Assembly: GCF_017591425.1 (NCBI RefSeq)
Contig: NW_024466513.1
Span: 118,993-182,992 of the forward strand
Source: Ochotona curzoniae
Taxonomy: Eukaryota; Chordata; Mammalia; Lagomorpha; Ochotonidae
Direction: 5' to 3'
DNA length: 64,000 bases
Under the pieces are notes generated by a model. It had not been told where the DNA came from, did not search any database, and worked only from the letters and a program-made list of their open reading frames with translations. Positions 47,211-59,210 of the stretch are shown here, one piece after another (position 1 is the first letter of the stretch; the number at the start of each line of letters is the position of its first letter). The position numbers and the translations under genes were made by a program.

Positions 47211-47440
47211 TTTTTTTTTTTTAATTTAAATTGTATTGCATTATGTAACACAGTGTTATGGGCACTGGGATTCCCCACACTCCTCCATAAACCCCCTCCC
47301 CATGGTGGATTTCTCCACCTTGTTGCACTGCCACAGTTCAAATTCAGTTGAGGTTCTTTCATTGGAAGTATTTACCAAGCATAAAATCCAGCATCTTATT
47401 ATCCTAGTGAGTTCAAAGATTTCTTGGTGCGACCATCTCT
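47211..47440 (-). mobile_element. L1 3' end, minus strand
   Basis: T-rich tail complement followed by 'attgcattatgtaacac', the complement of the L1 3' end seen at 28700-29019. Truncated. Confidence 0.6.
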
Positions 47441-47443
47441 GGT

Positions 47444-47793
47444 CTGAAGGTAAAGCCGGCGTTGGGGCTTTTAGTTGATTGGGACGACACTTTGCCGGCT
47501 TTAACCAATTTTTCCTGGTCCTGGAGCAGCAAGCTGGACAGTAGGCGAGTAAGTTTCTGTCTCTCTGCCCTTGGGGTGACTCATGTGAACCCCTCCCTGA
47601 GATGGTATATAATGGACACAATTTCCACCATTTCCTCAGGTCTTTCCTCCCTTGGAGCCACCTCTTGCCACTAGGGCAGGAACTGTTCTCCTTCCTCTTA
47701 TGAAATGAATCCTGCTTTACAAACTAGAGTTGTCTGCATGAAATTTGTGTCATGTGAGACAAGAAATGAGGCTTTTGCTGCAGTGTTATATTT
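47444..47793 (+). mobile_element. Solo LTR (family A), copy 3
   Basis: TATA box 'gatggtatataatggacac', 'gaatcctgctttacaaacta' and 'catgtgagacaagaaatgag' as in the other two copies. Lies at the centre between inverted copies P2 and P3. Confidence 0.65.
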
Positions 47794-47799
47794 CAAATT

Positions 47800-49141
47800 C
47801 CTTGCAACTCTAGCCCATGTAGCCCTTGGGCAGTGGAAAGTCCTTGTGGGCAGACAAGCTCGAGGTGAATGTTGGGGCTGCCCTTCCAGCCTGGCTCTGG
47901 AGCTGCTTACAGGAGGGCTATGGATGTGGGACACACCACTGGAAGGACAAGTAAGGTGACAGGGTGGGCATGCTGTGGGGCAGGGGACTCAGGGCATGCA
48001 GGCTTGGGCTTGCAGGGGCAGGGACAGGGTGGACCGGCAGAAGGGACCCAGCGCTGAGGGAACTGTTTAAGCCCGACTGTCTCTCATCTGCCGATGCTGA
48101 ACAGCGTGACAGTGCGCTTGGGCTAGAGGTGCACTGGCTCTGCCTCACCAAGCCTGGCCCTGGATGGGCAGGTGGGGCAATGGAGGGAGCGTGTTGGAGG
48201 TGCAACCTTTCCCTGAAGTCGATGATTACAGTGCTGTGGGAGCAGGGACACTGGCCAGGACGACTTGGCTATGAAGTAGATGGTGGGAGAACAGCGGGTA
48301 TAAAGTGTACCAGATTGTCCAGCCTGGCCCTGGAACAAGTGGCCAGGGGGCACCTTTCATCATTGGCTTGTTGTCATGACCCCTTGTCCTGGGAGCACAC
48401 AGTGTGCATGCCTAGCATGCATGTGGGTACCAGCTGAACCCTCTTGGCCCAGGCATGTTGCAGCTGATGGGGTCTGGCCTCAGCCTGCTTTTGCTGTGGC
48501 GATCGGGGCAGCATGGCCCTGGAAGAGATAGCAGATGGTGGGCAGTCTAGGGACACTCAGGTTGTGGACCGAGTGAGCAGCTGGCACAGTGTGAGGACTC
48601 GTATGCATGGCATGCTCTCTGATAGGGCCCAGGCCCAGAGTGGGAGTGCGTGGTTTGTGATACCAGCTGAACCTGCCTAACCCTGGAGCAAACAGTGGGC
48701 GGGGCTTTGTGGCCTGCAAGCTAAGGGTGCTGTGCAGGATGCACTGGCCTAGGTGGCTTGGATGACGTGGCCCTAGAGTGCATGGCATGCGTGCTGGGGC
48801 CCATGAAGCAACTTCTGAAGAGGCCTAGCCTTAACCCTCACGAAGGGGTTGTTGAGGAGGAAGGTGTAGACAGGTGTGAAGCACCAGCTGAGTCCACCTG
48901 AACCTGGAGTGACTTACAGGCATGCAAGCAAGGAACAGGGGGTTGGAGGATGGGTTGTTATCGAAGTGGACAGCAGGCAGACTGGGGGCACAGTGGATGC
49001 CGGCTGAATCAGCAGGTCCTTTTAGCAGTGGTGTATGAATTGCCTATGCAGGGCAAGCTCCTGGAGTGGCAGGTGGGAAAGCAGCATGCTGGGTGGCTGG
49101 CAGAGCCTAGCTGGTTCTACTGCAGCAAGCAGAGCAGCCTG

Positions 49142-49190
<49 letters not shown>

Positions 49191-49640
49191 CCGTGGGAGG
49201 ATGTGGATTGCAGGCAGAATTTGCCTGACCCTGGTGTAGCAGGCATAGTGGGAGGGCTAGAGGCCTGGAGATTATTGACCTAGTCCTTGAATCTCTGGAG
49301 CACTCTGCAGGAGTGTAGGGGAGCGTGGGCTCCATCTATGCTGGCCTGACCCTGGAGTGCCATCCTGATGGGCTCTAGATGGGCAGGGTGAGCAGGGAGT
49401 ACTGACTGATTCTGTTTGCCTTCAAGCTACCTGTGGAGCAGAGTTCCAGGTTAATTGGCGGTTAGACATCTTATAAGTAGGCCTGTCCATGCAGGAAGGG
49501 ACAGGGCAGGAGTGTAAGAGGCAGTGTTTTCGAGTGGGCAGGTCTTGCCCTGAAATTCAGGCAGAGTGACATGCAGGAGGGCTGGGAGACACTGTTTCCA
49601 CCCTGGAGCAGCGGGCATTGTGATGGGACCCCATGTGGGT
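47800..49640 (-). repeat. GC-rich degenerate array, P3 copy (inverted)
   Basis: G-rich on the + strand; 'cagcctggccctgga' recurs at about 47890, 48150 and 48320. The segment 48000-48430 is the inverted equivalent of 41870-42300. Frames of up to 157 codons are not conserved in the other copies. Confidence 0.75.
49144..49190 (+). repeat. (GT)n microsatellite
   Basis: About 23 GT units inside the P3 array. Confidence 0.98.
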
Positions 49641-49767
49641 GCTTTTCCAGGCCACAAACAGGGAGCTGGATGGGAAGCAGGGCTGCCTGGACTAGAACTA
49701 ATGCCCAAGTGGTGTCCCTGCACATTTTAGGTGAGAACGTTAACCGCTAGGCCAACACACCAAGCCC
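49641..49767 (-). mobile_element. CSINE, partial, at array edge of P3
   Basis: Minus orientation, with 'ccaggccacaaacagggagc' and end 'caacacaccaagccct'. It has lost much of its 3' half where it meets the array. Confidence 0.78.
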
Positions 49768-50199
49768 TAAAATCAAACTTTAAGGTGTAGAATTCTCTGG
49801 TTGAATATTCATTGCCTTTGGAGGCCGCTGTTATAACACGTTACTGTGCAAGTTTGGAAAGTAACGGTTTGTTTTGTTTGCCAGTAGATGTTACTTAGCT
49901 TAGCCTGTACCCCATTCTTCTGGATTAGGGGTGCGGGTGGGTGAAGCATACAAAACAGAAAGGAAAAGGCTTAAACCTTGGAAAAACTGCAGTTTCAAGC
50001 AGAGGAAGAGGGAGGAGGAGGGAGAGAAGTGGTTGTGGCTGCTCAGATTCTCAGTGAGGAAAGCTAGCTAGGGAACTTCAGACAGGAGGGTGAAGGAAGG
50101 AGTGAGATGTGAGAAGTAGGTGGAGCACAGTGTGACTTAGAGAGAGAGGAGAGAGGGTGGAGGGAAATATTGATTATTGATCAGATTGTATAATATTGC

Positions 50200-50474
50200 T
50201 TTACAGGCAGCTGGCTTATGCTGTAGGCACAAGGGATACCCAAGTGGCTGCAACAGCCAGAGCTGAGTTGATCTTAACCTAGAAGCCAGGAAGTTCTTGT
50301 AGATTCCCATGCTGGTAAGATTTCCAAGGCTTTGAACAATCCTCCACTGCTTTTCCAGACCACAAGCATGGAGCTGGATGGGAAGTGGGGCCACCAGGAC
50401 AGAAATCAGTACCTAAATCGGATCCTGGCTCTTGTAAGGCATGGACTTTTAGCTACTAGGCTACCGTGCCAGGC
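50200..50474 (-). mobile_element. CSINE, shared by units I and II
   Basis: Minus copy 'caagtggctgcaacagccag' to 'ctaccgtgccaggc'; same insertion at 56830-57103. Predates the tandem duplication. Confidence 0.85.
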
Positions 50475-50790
50475 ACAAATGACAGATTTCTATAATGGCA
50501 TGCTGCATGGATGAACACAGGTCGCATTCATGTGAGGTGTTGAAATTGCATAATCCCAGGAAAAAGATCAGAGATATACAAGATCAGAGATATAGCTACA
50601 TGCATTTAGGGTTCGAGACATGAGGAATCAGACAAGGCTGGTATAAGTTTTTAAAACACATGAAGAAATAGAGAATATGTCACATAAACCAGCACAGTAG
50701 GTGGGAATCTATTTTTAGTCTCAAGTTTGTGTTGCATTTAGTGAAAACCAGCCATTGTGGCAATCCATTAACAAAATTATCAAATAATAG

Positions 50791-51112
50791 TGGTCTGGCA
50801 CGATGGCTCAGTGGTTAGTTAAATTCTTGGCTTGTATTTGTGCTGGGATTCAGTATTGGTACCTGTTCATCCCCAGCAGCTCCACTTCCCATTCAGCTCC
50901 CTTCTTCTGGCCTGGGAAAGTAGTCGAGGATGGTACCAAGTCTTGGGATGCTGCACACACATATAATACCTGGATGAGGATTTTGAATCAGATCAACTTG
51001 ATTCTGGCTATTGTGTCCACTTGTGAAGGGAACCAGCAGATGCAACATTTTTTTTCTCTTTCTCCTTCTCCATGTAAATCTGTCTTTCCAGTAAATAAAT
51101 AAAAAAGTAAAT
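50791..51112 (+). mobile_element. CSINE, shared by units I and II
   Basis: 'tggtctggcacgatggctca' to 'agtaaataaataaaaaagta'; same insertion at 57417-57730. Confidence 0.85.
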
Positions 51113-51268
51113 ATCAAAATAAAATATAGTAAAAGTCATTTAGAAAGAAAAGCCTTGCAAATAATCAATTTCTGGGATATAAACATCATGCTGCATAAAA
51201 CTTGTTTTGGTTCACAAGATTATGAATGGATGTTTTTAAATACTTAGGAGTAAGTTGTATTAAATTAG

Positions 51269-51585
51269 AGGCCCAGGTAATAGCCTAAAGGCCTAAGTCA
51301 CTGTCTTGTCCATGCCGGGATTGCATTTGGGCACCAGTTCTAATCCCAGCAGCCATACTTTCTGTCCAGTTCCCTGCTTGTGGACTGGAAGAGCAGTTGA
51401 GAACAACCCAAAGCCTTGGAACCCTATTCCCCTATGGGAGACCTGGAGGAGGCTCTGGGCTCCTGGCTTCAGACTGGTGCAACACTAGCCTTTGTGGCCG
51501 CTTGAGGAGTGAATCAGCAGATGGAAGATCTTCCTGTCTTTCCTCCTCACAGTATATCTGACTTTCCAACAAAAAATTTTTAAAA
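51269..51585 (+). mobile_element. CSINE, shared by units I and II
   Basis: 'gaggcccaggtaatagccta' onward; same insertion at 57877-58200, both preceded by 'acttaggagtaag'. Confidence 0.85.
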
Positions 51586-51649
51586 CATCCCTAAAAAAAT
51601 ATTTTAAGAGAAACCAGAAGCCATAAATTGTGGAAACTAAGTTACAAAA

Positions 51650-51700
51650 ATACATCACATCACATCATATCACATCGCGTCACATCACATCACATCACAT
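51650..51700 (+). repeat. (CACAT)n pentamer tract, unit I only
   Basis: About ten imperfect CACAT/CATCA units. The equivalent point of unit II (about 58260-58290) has only 'gtgtaaaacataggaaat', so the tract arose or expanded after duplication. Confidence 0.9.
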
Positions 51701-52087
51701 AGGAAATATAATATGAATAACATATGTCACTGCAGGTTTTCTCTTGCCTGACTGAATCAGGAAAAGCCCTCTTCGCTTTGTCTCTGATACATTGTTGTGA
51801 ATGTTTAATCAGAAAATTATAGCAGAATGGTCATGTTCTAAACCACAAAACTATCAATGTACACTAATGGCATTTTTGTGGAAAATCAATCTTACAATAA
51901 TGAGAGAATCAAGCAAGATTTCTGTGCAGGAGATCATTATATAACATCAGGTTAGTATGTACTAACAAGAAACAGATATGCAAAATATGAAAATAAAAAA
52001 TACTGACTAGGAAATTGAACCACAGAGAAATGAGACTGAGAAGATTCATTTATATAATATTTTCAAATATTCTTAAATCATAGATAT

Positions 52088-52398
52088 TTTAAAAATTTTC
52101 TTATTTTCATTGCAATGTAAGATATACAGAGTGGAGAAGAGACATAGAGGAATATGTTCTGTACTTTGGTTCACTCCCCAAGAAACCACATCAGCTAGAG
52201 CTGCACCAATCCAAAGCCAGGAGCCAGGAAATTCCTCCAGATGCCAAGGCTTGTGCTGTCCTCGATTGCTATCCCAGGACACAAGCAGGGAGCTGGATGG
52301 GCAGGAAGCAGGGTTGCCGGGATTAGAACCAGAACCCATATGGGATTCTGGTGTGTTCAAGGCAAGGACTTTGGCCACTAGGGTACATCGCTGGACCC
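52088..52398 (-). mobile_element. CSINE next to module c in P3
   Basis: Minus copy ending 'tcgctggacccag'. Same insertion as the truncated SINE at 40272 in P2, but absent from P4, where 'ttttgcatttttaaggtc' is uninterrupted. Confidence 0.85.
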
Positions 52399-52658
52399 AG
52401 ATCTGCATTTTAAAAAGTCAAATGAACTAATGGGAAAAAAAAAATACCAATCTTAAAATGGAAAGTCCCAGAATCTATTGAACATTCAATGAGGTGCATC
52501 TGAGACTCCTTCCATCCTGTTTTTTGCTTTCCAGAGTTGAACATGAATAGAGAGGGAAGGAGAGGCCAGGAGGTGGACTGATGTGAGAGCAGCAGCGGCC
52601 CCTGCTGTTGGAAGGCTCCAGCTGCAAGAGAGGAGGCCACTTCCTGCCTGAGGTGAAG

Positions 52659-52747
52659 CCCCGCCCCTCACTCCCCCTCCCGCCAGAATCCTACCTGACT
52701 GCCCCTCTACCCTTTGTGATTGTGATTGGCTGCGCATTGTGACGTCA
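52659..52747 (+). promoter_or_regulatory. CRE/CCAAT/GC-box promoter, module c copy P3
   Basis: Rightward: CCCCGCCCC 52659-52667, ATTGG (CCAAT complement) 52725-52729, TGACGTCA 52740-52747. Lacks the roughly 35-bp block next to the CRE, as does P1. Confidence 0.6.
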
Positions 52748-52929
52748 ATCATGCTCGCCCAGGAAGCCCTGTGGCAGCAAGCAGGTGGAAGGTTGTTGTG
52801 GGCGCCTCCATAGCCACGTGGCTGGTTGTGCTGGTGGAGAGGCGCAGGTGGCTGAGCCAGTGCTGCCCTGTGAGCTCCCTCCCCGCAGGAGCCTCTGCAG
52901 GACCCCCGACTGGTGAGAAGCTGGGAAGG
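52748..52929 (+). other. Predicted 5' exon of module c, P3 copy
   Basis: CpG-rich exon-like segment with 'cacgtg' E-box at about 52816 and splice donor GTGAGT at 52930-52935 (context 'gggaagggtgagtgtgtg'). A 71-codon frame here is broken in other copies; probably a noncoding leader. Confidence 0.42.
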
Positions 52930-54310
52930 GTGAGTGTGTGAGAGCATCTCCTGAGGCCCCGGGGCGGGCAGGGTCCAGGAGGGGGACCTTGGGGTCCTCA
53001 CTCTGCAGCACTGACCTTGAACACTAGGACTCACAGTTGAACCCATTGTGCAGTGAGGAGGGGGAGTGCCCAGGTACAGTGGGACCTTCATGTTGGGCAG
53101 GATTTCCTTTTCTTTATGTAAAGGTATGTCTTGAGTTGAGCAACAGCGTCTCCAGCTCCCAGCTGAGTCATCAGTGAAGCTCCTCCTAAGGGTCTGGGGC
53201 AGTTTTCTTGTTGCTGACACCAGAGCAGCACAGACTGCAGCATTGGAACAAACAGCCTGTTTTGCTCAGAGATTTGCTTCAAGGTAGAAGGGCAGCATGT
53301 GGTGCTGGGGTTGTGCTTCGCATTGCCTGGGATGGCACAGTGACCTTGTAGACAACAAAGGGAGTGCATGGGGACTAATGCAAAGGGGCTTCTCTAGAAA
53401 GTGACCAAGCAATAAACCTTGGCAAAGGCCCAGGTAAATCCTAGGACAGTGTACTCAGCATACACAGGAGTTGAATTTTGTATCAGCAAGTTGCTTAAGT
53501 CAGAGGAAAGTGTAGCAACAAAGAATGTGAAGGTAACATTCTTGTGGCCTAGAGCACTTACAAATTGGTGATTGTATTTGGTTGAATAGAAAGTTATAAT
53601 TTCCGTGCTCAATATCTGTCCAGGGGTCTTAAGGCCATTGAGATTTATTGAAACAAATGGGTAATCTGGATTCTGTATACCATGCCCCTCCATACCCTAG
53701 ATAAACTTATGGTAAGGGTATAACTCTAGCTAGGGTCCCTAGATAACTTCTTAAAGGGGACAAAACCAGAGAGAGCCTGCCATCCAGTACTATTAACCTG
53801 CACTTGTGCATAGAGTGAGCCTTGACTCTGAGGCCTTTACCACCTGCGGAGAATGCAATAATTGATTTGTTTTTTGATTAGTTCTTGCTGGTCAATTGGT
53901 ATGAATCAATGTATTACATCTGATGTTAGAAATGATAGAAGAAAATCCCAGTGGCTACAGGCTTCACCTGGATTTGAGTGTGTGGTTGCAGCTGAGAGCT
54001 AAGATGCTGGAGGAGACACTGCTGGCTGTGACGAGTTCCTAGGTCCACACTGATACATTTCTGGCTGCTTAGGATTCCCTCTGTCAATGCAGTGAGCCCC
54101 CCTGGGCACTGTGTCCTCAGTGAGACTGCTCCCCAAGGCCTGGGAATGTGGGGAAGCTGCTGAGAGTGGATCTCCCTGTGAAGGGTAAGCAGGCTGCTTC
54201 CCAGAGCTCATTCTCTGTCCTGTCCTGGTGCCTTGATTTAGTTTGCACATTTATGTAGCAATGCTGTGCCCTGATGTTGATGTTTGCATTTTTGTTCTCC
54301 TGCATGAACC

Positions 54311-54579
54311 CGAGTTTAATCAGTGGTCTCAGCGAAAGAAAAGAAAATTCTTGACTTTATTTTCTGCCATGTTTTAGTAAGATTAAACACTATAAACTGA
54401 ATGCTTAGGCAAAGGTAAGCCTTTTTGTGTTCAGGTCTTGTTTTTTCTTTTTTGTTTGTTTGTTTGTTTTTCCACCTTTGTCCCCACAGGTAATTAAGTC
54501 CTGATTGTGTTTGATGTTTGTGATTGCTTAATATTTGTTTTTGGTAGAAAATGTGCTAGAAAGCAAATCAAGCTGTTAC
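54311..54579. other. Spacer between tandem units I and II
   Basis: AT-rich with a short (TTTG)n at about 54456-54470. No gene recognised. Confidence 0.4.
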
Positions 54580-54830
54580 TGGCAGCTTGCATGCCAGTTC
54601 AAGATGTGGCTGATTCACTTAAAATTCTGCTCCTCACTAAGAAATCTGGGAAAGTAGCGTAAGGTGCTCCAGGTGCCTGGGTCCCTGCTCCCTGTACAAC
54701 ACCCAGAGGAATCTCTGATTTCCTTGCTTTGGCCTGACTCAGCAAGTGCTGACATATATGGAGTGAACCAGAAGATGGAAGACTTCTCATTCTTTCTCTG
54801 CATTTTAAGTAATGAAAGAAACCTTAAAAA
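54580..54830 (+). mobile_element. CSINE (old, diverged)
   Basis: 'atgccagttcaagatgtgg', 'gaatctctgatttccttgct' and 'gagtgaaccagaagatgga' follow SINE order. Confidence 0.6.
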
Positions 54831-54859
54831 TATACATTAGGTAACAATTACAAAGTAAA

Positions 54860-55115
54860 AAAGACTGGGAATATGTATCCACTGGCTCACTACACAGGTG
54901 GCTAAAATAACCAGTGTTGGACCAAGCTGAGTACAGGGGCCTGCAGCTTCTTCCAGGTCTTGCATGTGGGTGATCAGGGCCCAGGCACTTGCATGAGCTT
55001 CCACAGCTTTCCCCAGGAGATTAACAGAGAGCTGGGCTGAAGTGGAACAGCTGATTCCATATGGGATGCTGGTGTTGCAGTGGGCAGCTTCACATATTAT
55101 ACCCCGATGCTGGCC
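54860..55115 (-). mobile_element. CSINE (old)
   Basis: Minus order: 'ttccaggtcttgcatgtggg', then 'ttccatatgggatgctggtg', ending 'ccccgatgctggcc'. Confidence 0.65.
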
Positions 55116-55379
55116 TTTGCTTTAGTTTTTGATATGATGACAGTGTTTGTCTTGCTTTTATTTCTCATATGCTAATTCATGGCAAGTGTTTTGCATAAAT
55201 TCTGATTGTGTATGAAGTATGGGTAGGGTAGATGGATTACAGTCTTAACATTTCCTCCATGTACTCTTATTTTGTGTTTCTCTAGGACTTGGTTTGACTT
55301 TATGCATGTAGTGTTAACTGAGGTCACTGAACACATTGCTAAGCAGCAGTTCCCGCTGGCTGGGCAGTGACACTGAAGC

Positions 55380-55960
55380 ATTAACTTGTCCTGATGACTG
55401 CCTGATGACTGTGGGGGCGGGCACGCTGGAAGTGAATGTTGGAGCTGCCCAGCCAGCCTGGTCCTGGAGCAGCTTGCAGGCAGGCCAGTGGTGTGGGAAA
55501 ACCCACTGGGCGTTCAGGTGAGATGATGAGGCAGATATGTTGTGGGCTGGGGAACTCAAGGCATGCAGGCTGGGGCCACAGTGTGGCCTGCACAATGGGC
55601 CAAGCCCTGGAATGGCTATGGGTGCACTGCCTGTTGAGGGAGTGGGGCTACTGGCTAAGCCTGACTGGCTCTCAGCAGCAGATGGTGGATGGAGTGGCAG
55701 TGGTCATGGGCTAGAGGCGCACTCGCCCCTGCTCACCAAGCCTGGTCCTGCATGAGTAAGTGGGGCAGTGGAGGGCCTTGGGTAGAGGTGCACCCTCACA
55801 ACAGCACAACAAAGGCAACAACTATAGTCCTGTGAAAGCAGGGACACCAGCCAGAATGACTTGGCAATGAAGCAGATGGCAGGCATATAGCAGGCACAGA
55901 GTACACCATCTTGTCCAGCTTGGATCTGGAATAGTGGCTGGTGGGCACCTTAGGTCCTCA
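55380..55960 (-). repeat. GC-rich degenerate array, P4 copy (inverted, short)
   Basis: Matches part of the P3 array in the same orientation ('gttggagctgcccagccag', 'gacttggcaatgaagcagat' against 'gacttggctatgaagtagat'). Only about 580 bp remain, against about 1.8 kb in P3. Confidence 0.72.
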
Positions 55961-56829
55961 GGTTGCTGCCATAAAGAGCATTTAAGAGGAGATGTTGCAA
56001 TTACATGTATATTGTAAAACTTATTTATCAGAGGATCAGACTTTAATTCCATGTGTCAATGATAAATATTTGGAAAATGCTACAAATTATACTTGAGGCC
56101 TATCATCAACTATATCATGCATAGATTTTTGTTTCACGATCTTCCTCATCAACAACACATTACTGTGCATATAACCATTTTGCATGCTAATATAAAATCT
56201 AAAAGATAGAGAACATGGATTCTGCTCTTACCTTGGAACAATATAACAGTAGATTAGATTTTAATTTTATACCAGTTTATTCTTGATATAATGGTTACAT
56301 GTTTTAGAGATTGTGTCAAGGGTTGCATTTGATCAGGTACAAACATTGTCCATAGGGTACAAGAGGCTAGATATTCTTAAGTTCACATTTAGAAAACATT
56401 CTCACTTTAATCATAATTTAAGGTGTAGAAATCTAGTTAAATATTCATTGATTTTGGAGGGCTCTGTTATAGCAAGTTGCTGCACAGTTTGGCAAATACC
56501 ATTTTGTTTTGTTTTGTTTGTAAGTAGATGTTGCTTAGCTTAGCCTGTACTCCATCGCTCTGCCTTAGGGGTGGGGGTGAGTGAAAGAAAAGAAAAAGCT
56601 TGAATCTTGGAAAAGCTAGTTTCAAGCAGAGGAAGAGGGAGGAGGAGGGGGAGAAGTGGTTGTGGCTGCTCAGATTCTCAGTGAGGAAAGCTAGCTAGGG
56701 AACTTCAGACAGGAGGGTGAAGGAAGGAGTGAGATGTGAGAAGTAGGTGGAGCACAGTGTGACTTAGAGAGAGAGGGGAGAAGGCAGAGGGAAATATTGA
56801 TTATTGATCAGATTGTATAATATTGCTTT

Positions 56830-57103
56830 ACAGGCAGCTGGCTTATGCTGTAGGCACAAGGGATACCCAAGTGGCTGCAACAGCCAGAGCTGAGTTGATC
56901 TTAACCTAGGTACCATGAACTTCTTCCAGGTCTCACATGCGGGTATAAGAGTCCTTATGGTTTGAACCATCCTCCACTGCTTTCCCAGGCCACAAGCAGG
57001 GAGCTGGATGGGAAGTGGGGCCACCAGGATAGAAATCAGGACCTAAATTGGATCCTGGCTCATGTAAGGCAAGGATTTTTAGCCACTAGGCTACCATGCC
57101 AGG
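56830..57103 (-). mobile_element. CSINE, unit II counterpart of 50200
   Basis: Same insertion; 'ctaccatgccaggc' end. Confidence 0.85.
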
Positions 57104-57416
57104 CACAAATGATAGATTTCTATAATGACAAAATGCTTGGATGAATACAGGTCACATTCATGCGAGATGTTGAAAGTGCAGATAACCTATAGCCCCAGGA
57201 ACAAGATCAGAGATATACAAATCCAGGCTTAGCTATAGGCATTTAGGGTTCGAGACATGAGGAGGCAGACAAGGCTTGTATAAGTTTTTAAAACACAGGA
57301 AGAAATAGAGAATATGTCACACAAACCAGCACAGTAGGTGGGGATCAGATTTGTGTTGGATATTGTGAAAACCAGCCATTGTGGCAATCCATTATCAAAA
57401 TTATCAAAACATAGGG

Positions 57417-57730
57417 GTTTGGCACGATGGTTCAGTGGCTAAATCCTCGGCTTGCATGTTCTGGGGTCCCATATGTGCACCAGTTCATGTTCTAGTTGCT
57501 CCTCTTCCCATCTAGCTCCCTACTGTGGCCTGGGAGGCAGTAGAAGATGGCCCAAAGCCTTGGGACCCTGCACACACATGGAATAGCTGGATGCGGCTCC
57601 TGGCTTCAGATCAACTCGGTTCTGGCTATTGTGTTCACTTGGGAAGGGAATGAGCAGATTCAAGCCTTTTCTCTTTGTCTCTCCTTCTCTATGTCAATCT
57701 GTCTTTCCAATAAATAAATAAATCAATATC
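57417..57730 (+). mobile_element. CSINE, unit II counterpart of 50791
   Basis: 'tttggcacgatggttcagtg' to 'aataaataaataaatcaata'. Confidence 0.85.
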
Positions 57731-57876
57731 AAAACTAAGTAGTGAAAGTCATTAAGAAATGCCATGTAAATAATAAATTTCAGGAATATAAACACAGTTC
57801 TTGATAAAACTTGTAATCTTTCATGAGATTATGAAAGGATTTTCTGAAATACTTAGGAGTAAGATGTTTCATAGCA

Positions 57877-58200
57877 GGACCCGGGGTAGTAGCCTAGTGT
57901 CCAGGCTCTTTGTCTTGTACATGCTGGAATCCTTTATGAGCACCAATTCTCATCCCTTGCAGCCCTGCTTCCCATCCATCCCCCTGCTTATGGCTGGGCA
58001 GCTGTTGAGGATGGCCCAAAGTCTTGAGAACCTCTGTGGATGTGGAGCCTGGGAAGAGGCTCCGCCTCCTGGCTTCAGACTGGCACAGCTCCAGCCATTG
58101 TGGCCACTTGGAGAGTGAATCAGCAGAAGGAAGATCTTCCTGTCTCTCCTCCTCTTTGTATATCTGACTTGTCAATAAAAATTTTTTTTTCAAATCTTCA
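57877..58200 (+). mobile_element. CSINE, unit II counterpart of 51269
   Basis: 'ggacccggggtagtagccta' onward; ends near a T tract at 58182. Confidence 0.85.
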
Positions 58201-58401
58201 CAAAAAAAGATATTATAAAATAAAATTGAAAGCCACAAATTATGGAAATCAAGTGACAGGAATACAGATAGTGTAAAACATAGGAAATGTAAACACACTG
58301 TATCTACATATATCACTGCAAGTTTTTGCCTACATTGAATCTGGACAAGCCCTCTTCTCTATTTGTCTCTCACACATTATTGTGAATATGTAATGAGGAA
58401 A

Positions 58402-58719
58402 ATTTTTTTAAAGATGTATTTATTGGAAAGTCAGTTACAAAGAGAGGAGGAGAGCGAGCGAGAAGATCTTCTGTCCGATGATTCACTCCCCAAGTGAGCG
58501 CAATAGCCAATGCTATGCGGTTCCGAAGCCAGGAGACTCTTCCAGGTCTCCCACGTGGGTGCAGGGTCCCAAAGCTTTGGGCTGTCCTCGACTGCTTTCC
58601 CAGGCCACAGACAGGGAGCTGGATGGGAAGCTGGGCTGCCGGAATTAGAACCAGCGCCCATATGGGATCCTGGAGGTGCAAGGCAAGGACCTTAACCAAT
58701 GCGCCACTGCACCGGGACC
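58402..58719 (-). mobile_element. CSINE, unit II only
   Basis: Young minus copy ('ccagcgcccatatgggatcc'). Unit I is uninterrupted at the matching point near 51805 ('gtttaatcagaaaattatag'), so this inserted after the tandem duplication. Confidence 0.93.
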
Positions 58720-59210
58720 TGAATTGTCAAGTTTTAAGCCGCAAAATTATCAATGCATACTAATGGCCCTTTTAAACAGAGGAGAGAATCAAGAAAGATT
58801 TCTGGGCAGAAGATCAATATATAAAGTCTAATTAATATGTACAAATAAGAAGCAGATATGAAACACTATGTAAATAAATACAAACCATGAAATGAACATG
58901 AGTAGCGGAAGTGAGATTGAAATGATAAATGTATATTATATTTTGAATATTCTTCAATTTTGCATTTTTAAGGTCAAATGAACTAATGAAGAAAAAGCCA
59001 ATATAAAGAAGAAAATCCTAGAAACTGTTGAACACTCAGTGAGGTGTACCTGCAGACTTTTGTCATTTATTTCTGGGTTTCCAGACTTGAACATGAAACA
59101 GAGAGGGAAGGAGAGGCCAGGAGGTGGACTGATGTGAGAGGTTACAGCAGGCCCTGCTGTTGGAAGGCTCCAGCTGCAAGAGAGGAGGCCACATCTTGCC
59201 TGAGGTGAAG

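Larger units (their letters stand above)
49780..52087 (+). repeat. Tandem duplication unit I, spacer part
   Basis: Directly repeated at 56415-58960 (unit II). Long nearly identical stretch around 49985-50280 versus 56595-56900 ('gcagaggaagagggaggagg', 'gagtgagatgtgagaagtag'). Contains SINEs at 50200, 50791 and 51269 that unit II shares, and the pentamer repeat that it lacks. Confidence 0.88.
52399..54310 (-). repeat. Segmental duplication P3, modules c and outer flank
   Basis: Inverted relative to P1 and P2. Module c at 52440-53395, then a direct jump to sequence matching P4 from about 61000 ('accttggcaaaggcccagrt'), so segments a and b (about 1 kb) are deleted here. Outer part 53690-54310 matches 61745-62335. 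Confidence 0.88.
56415..58960 (+). repeat. Tandem duplication unit II, spacer part
   Basis: Direct repeat of 49780-52087. The offset is about 6.6 kb at the left end and about 6.5 kb at module c, the difference coming from private SINEs and small indels. Confidence 0.88.

Noticed and set aside
49144..49190. CRISPR-like or other spaced repeats
   Set aside because: All short repeats here are uninterrupted microsatellites, degenerate minisatellites or SINEs; no regular repeat-spacer pattern, as expected for a mammalian genome.
52486..53220. 244-codon minus-strand frame over module c
   Set aside because: It is antisense to the promoter/donor orientation, and its counterparts in P1, P2 and P4 are interrupted or shifted. 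GC-rich noncoding DNA is the simpler reading.
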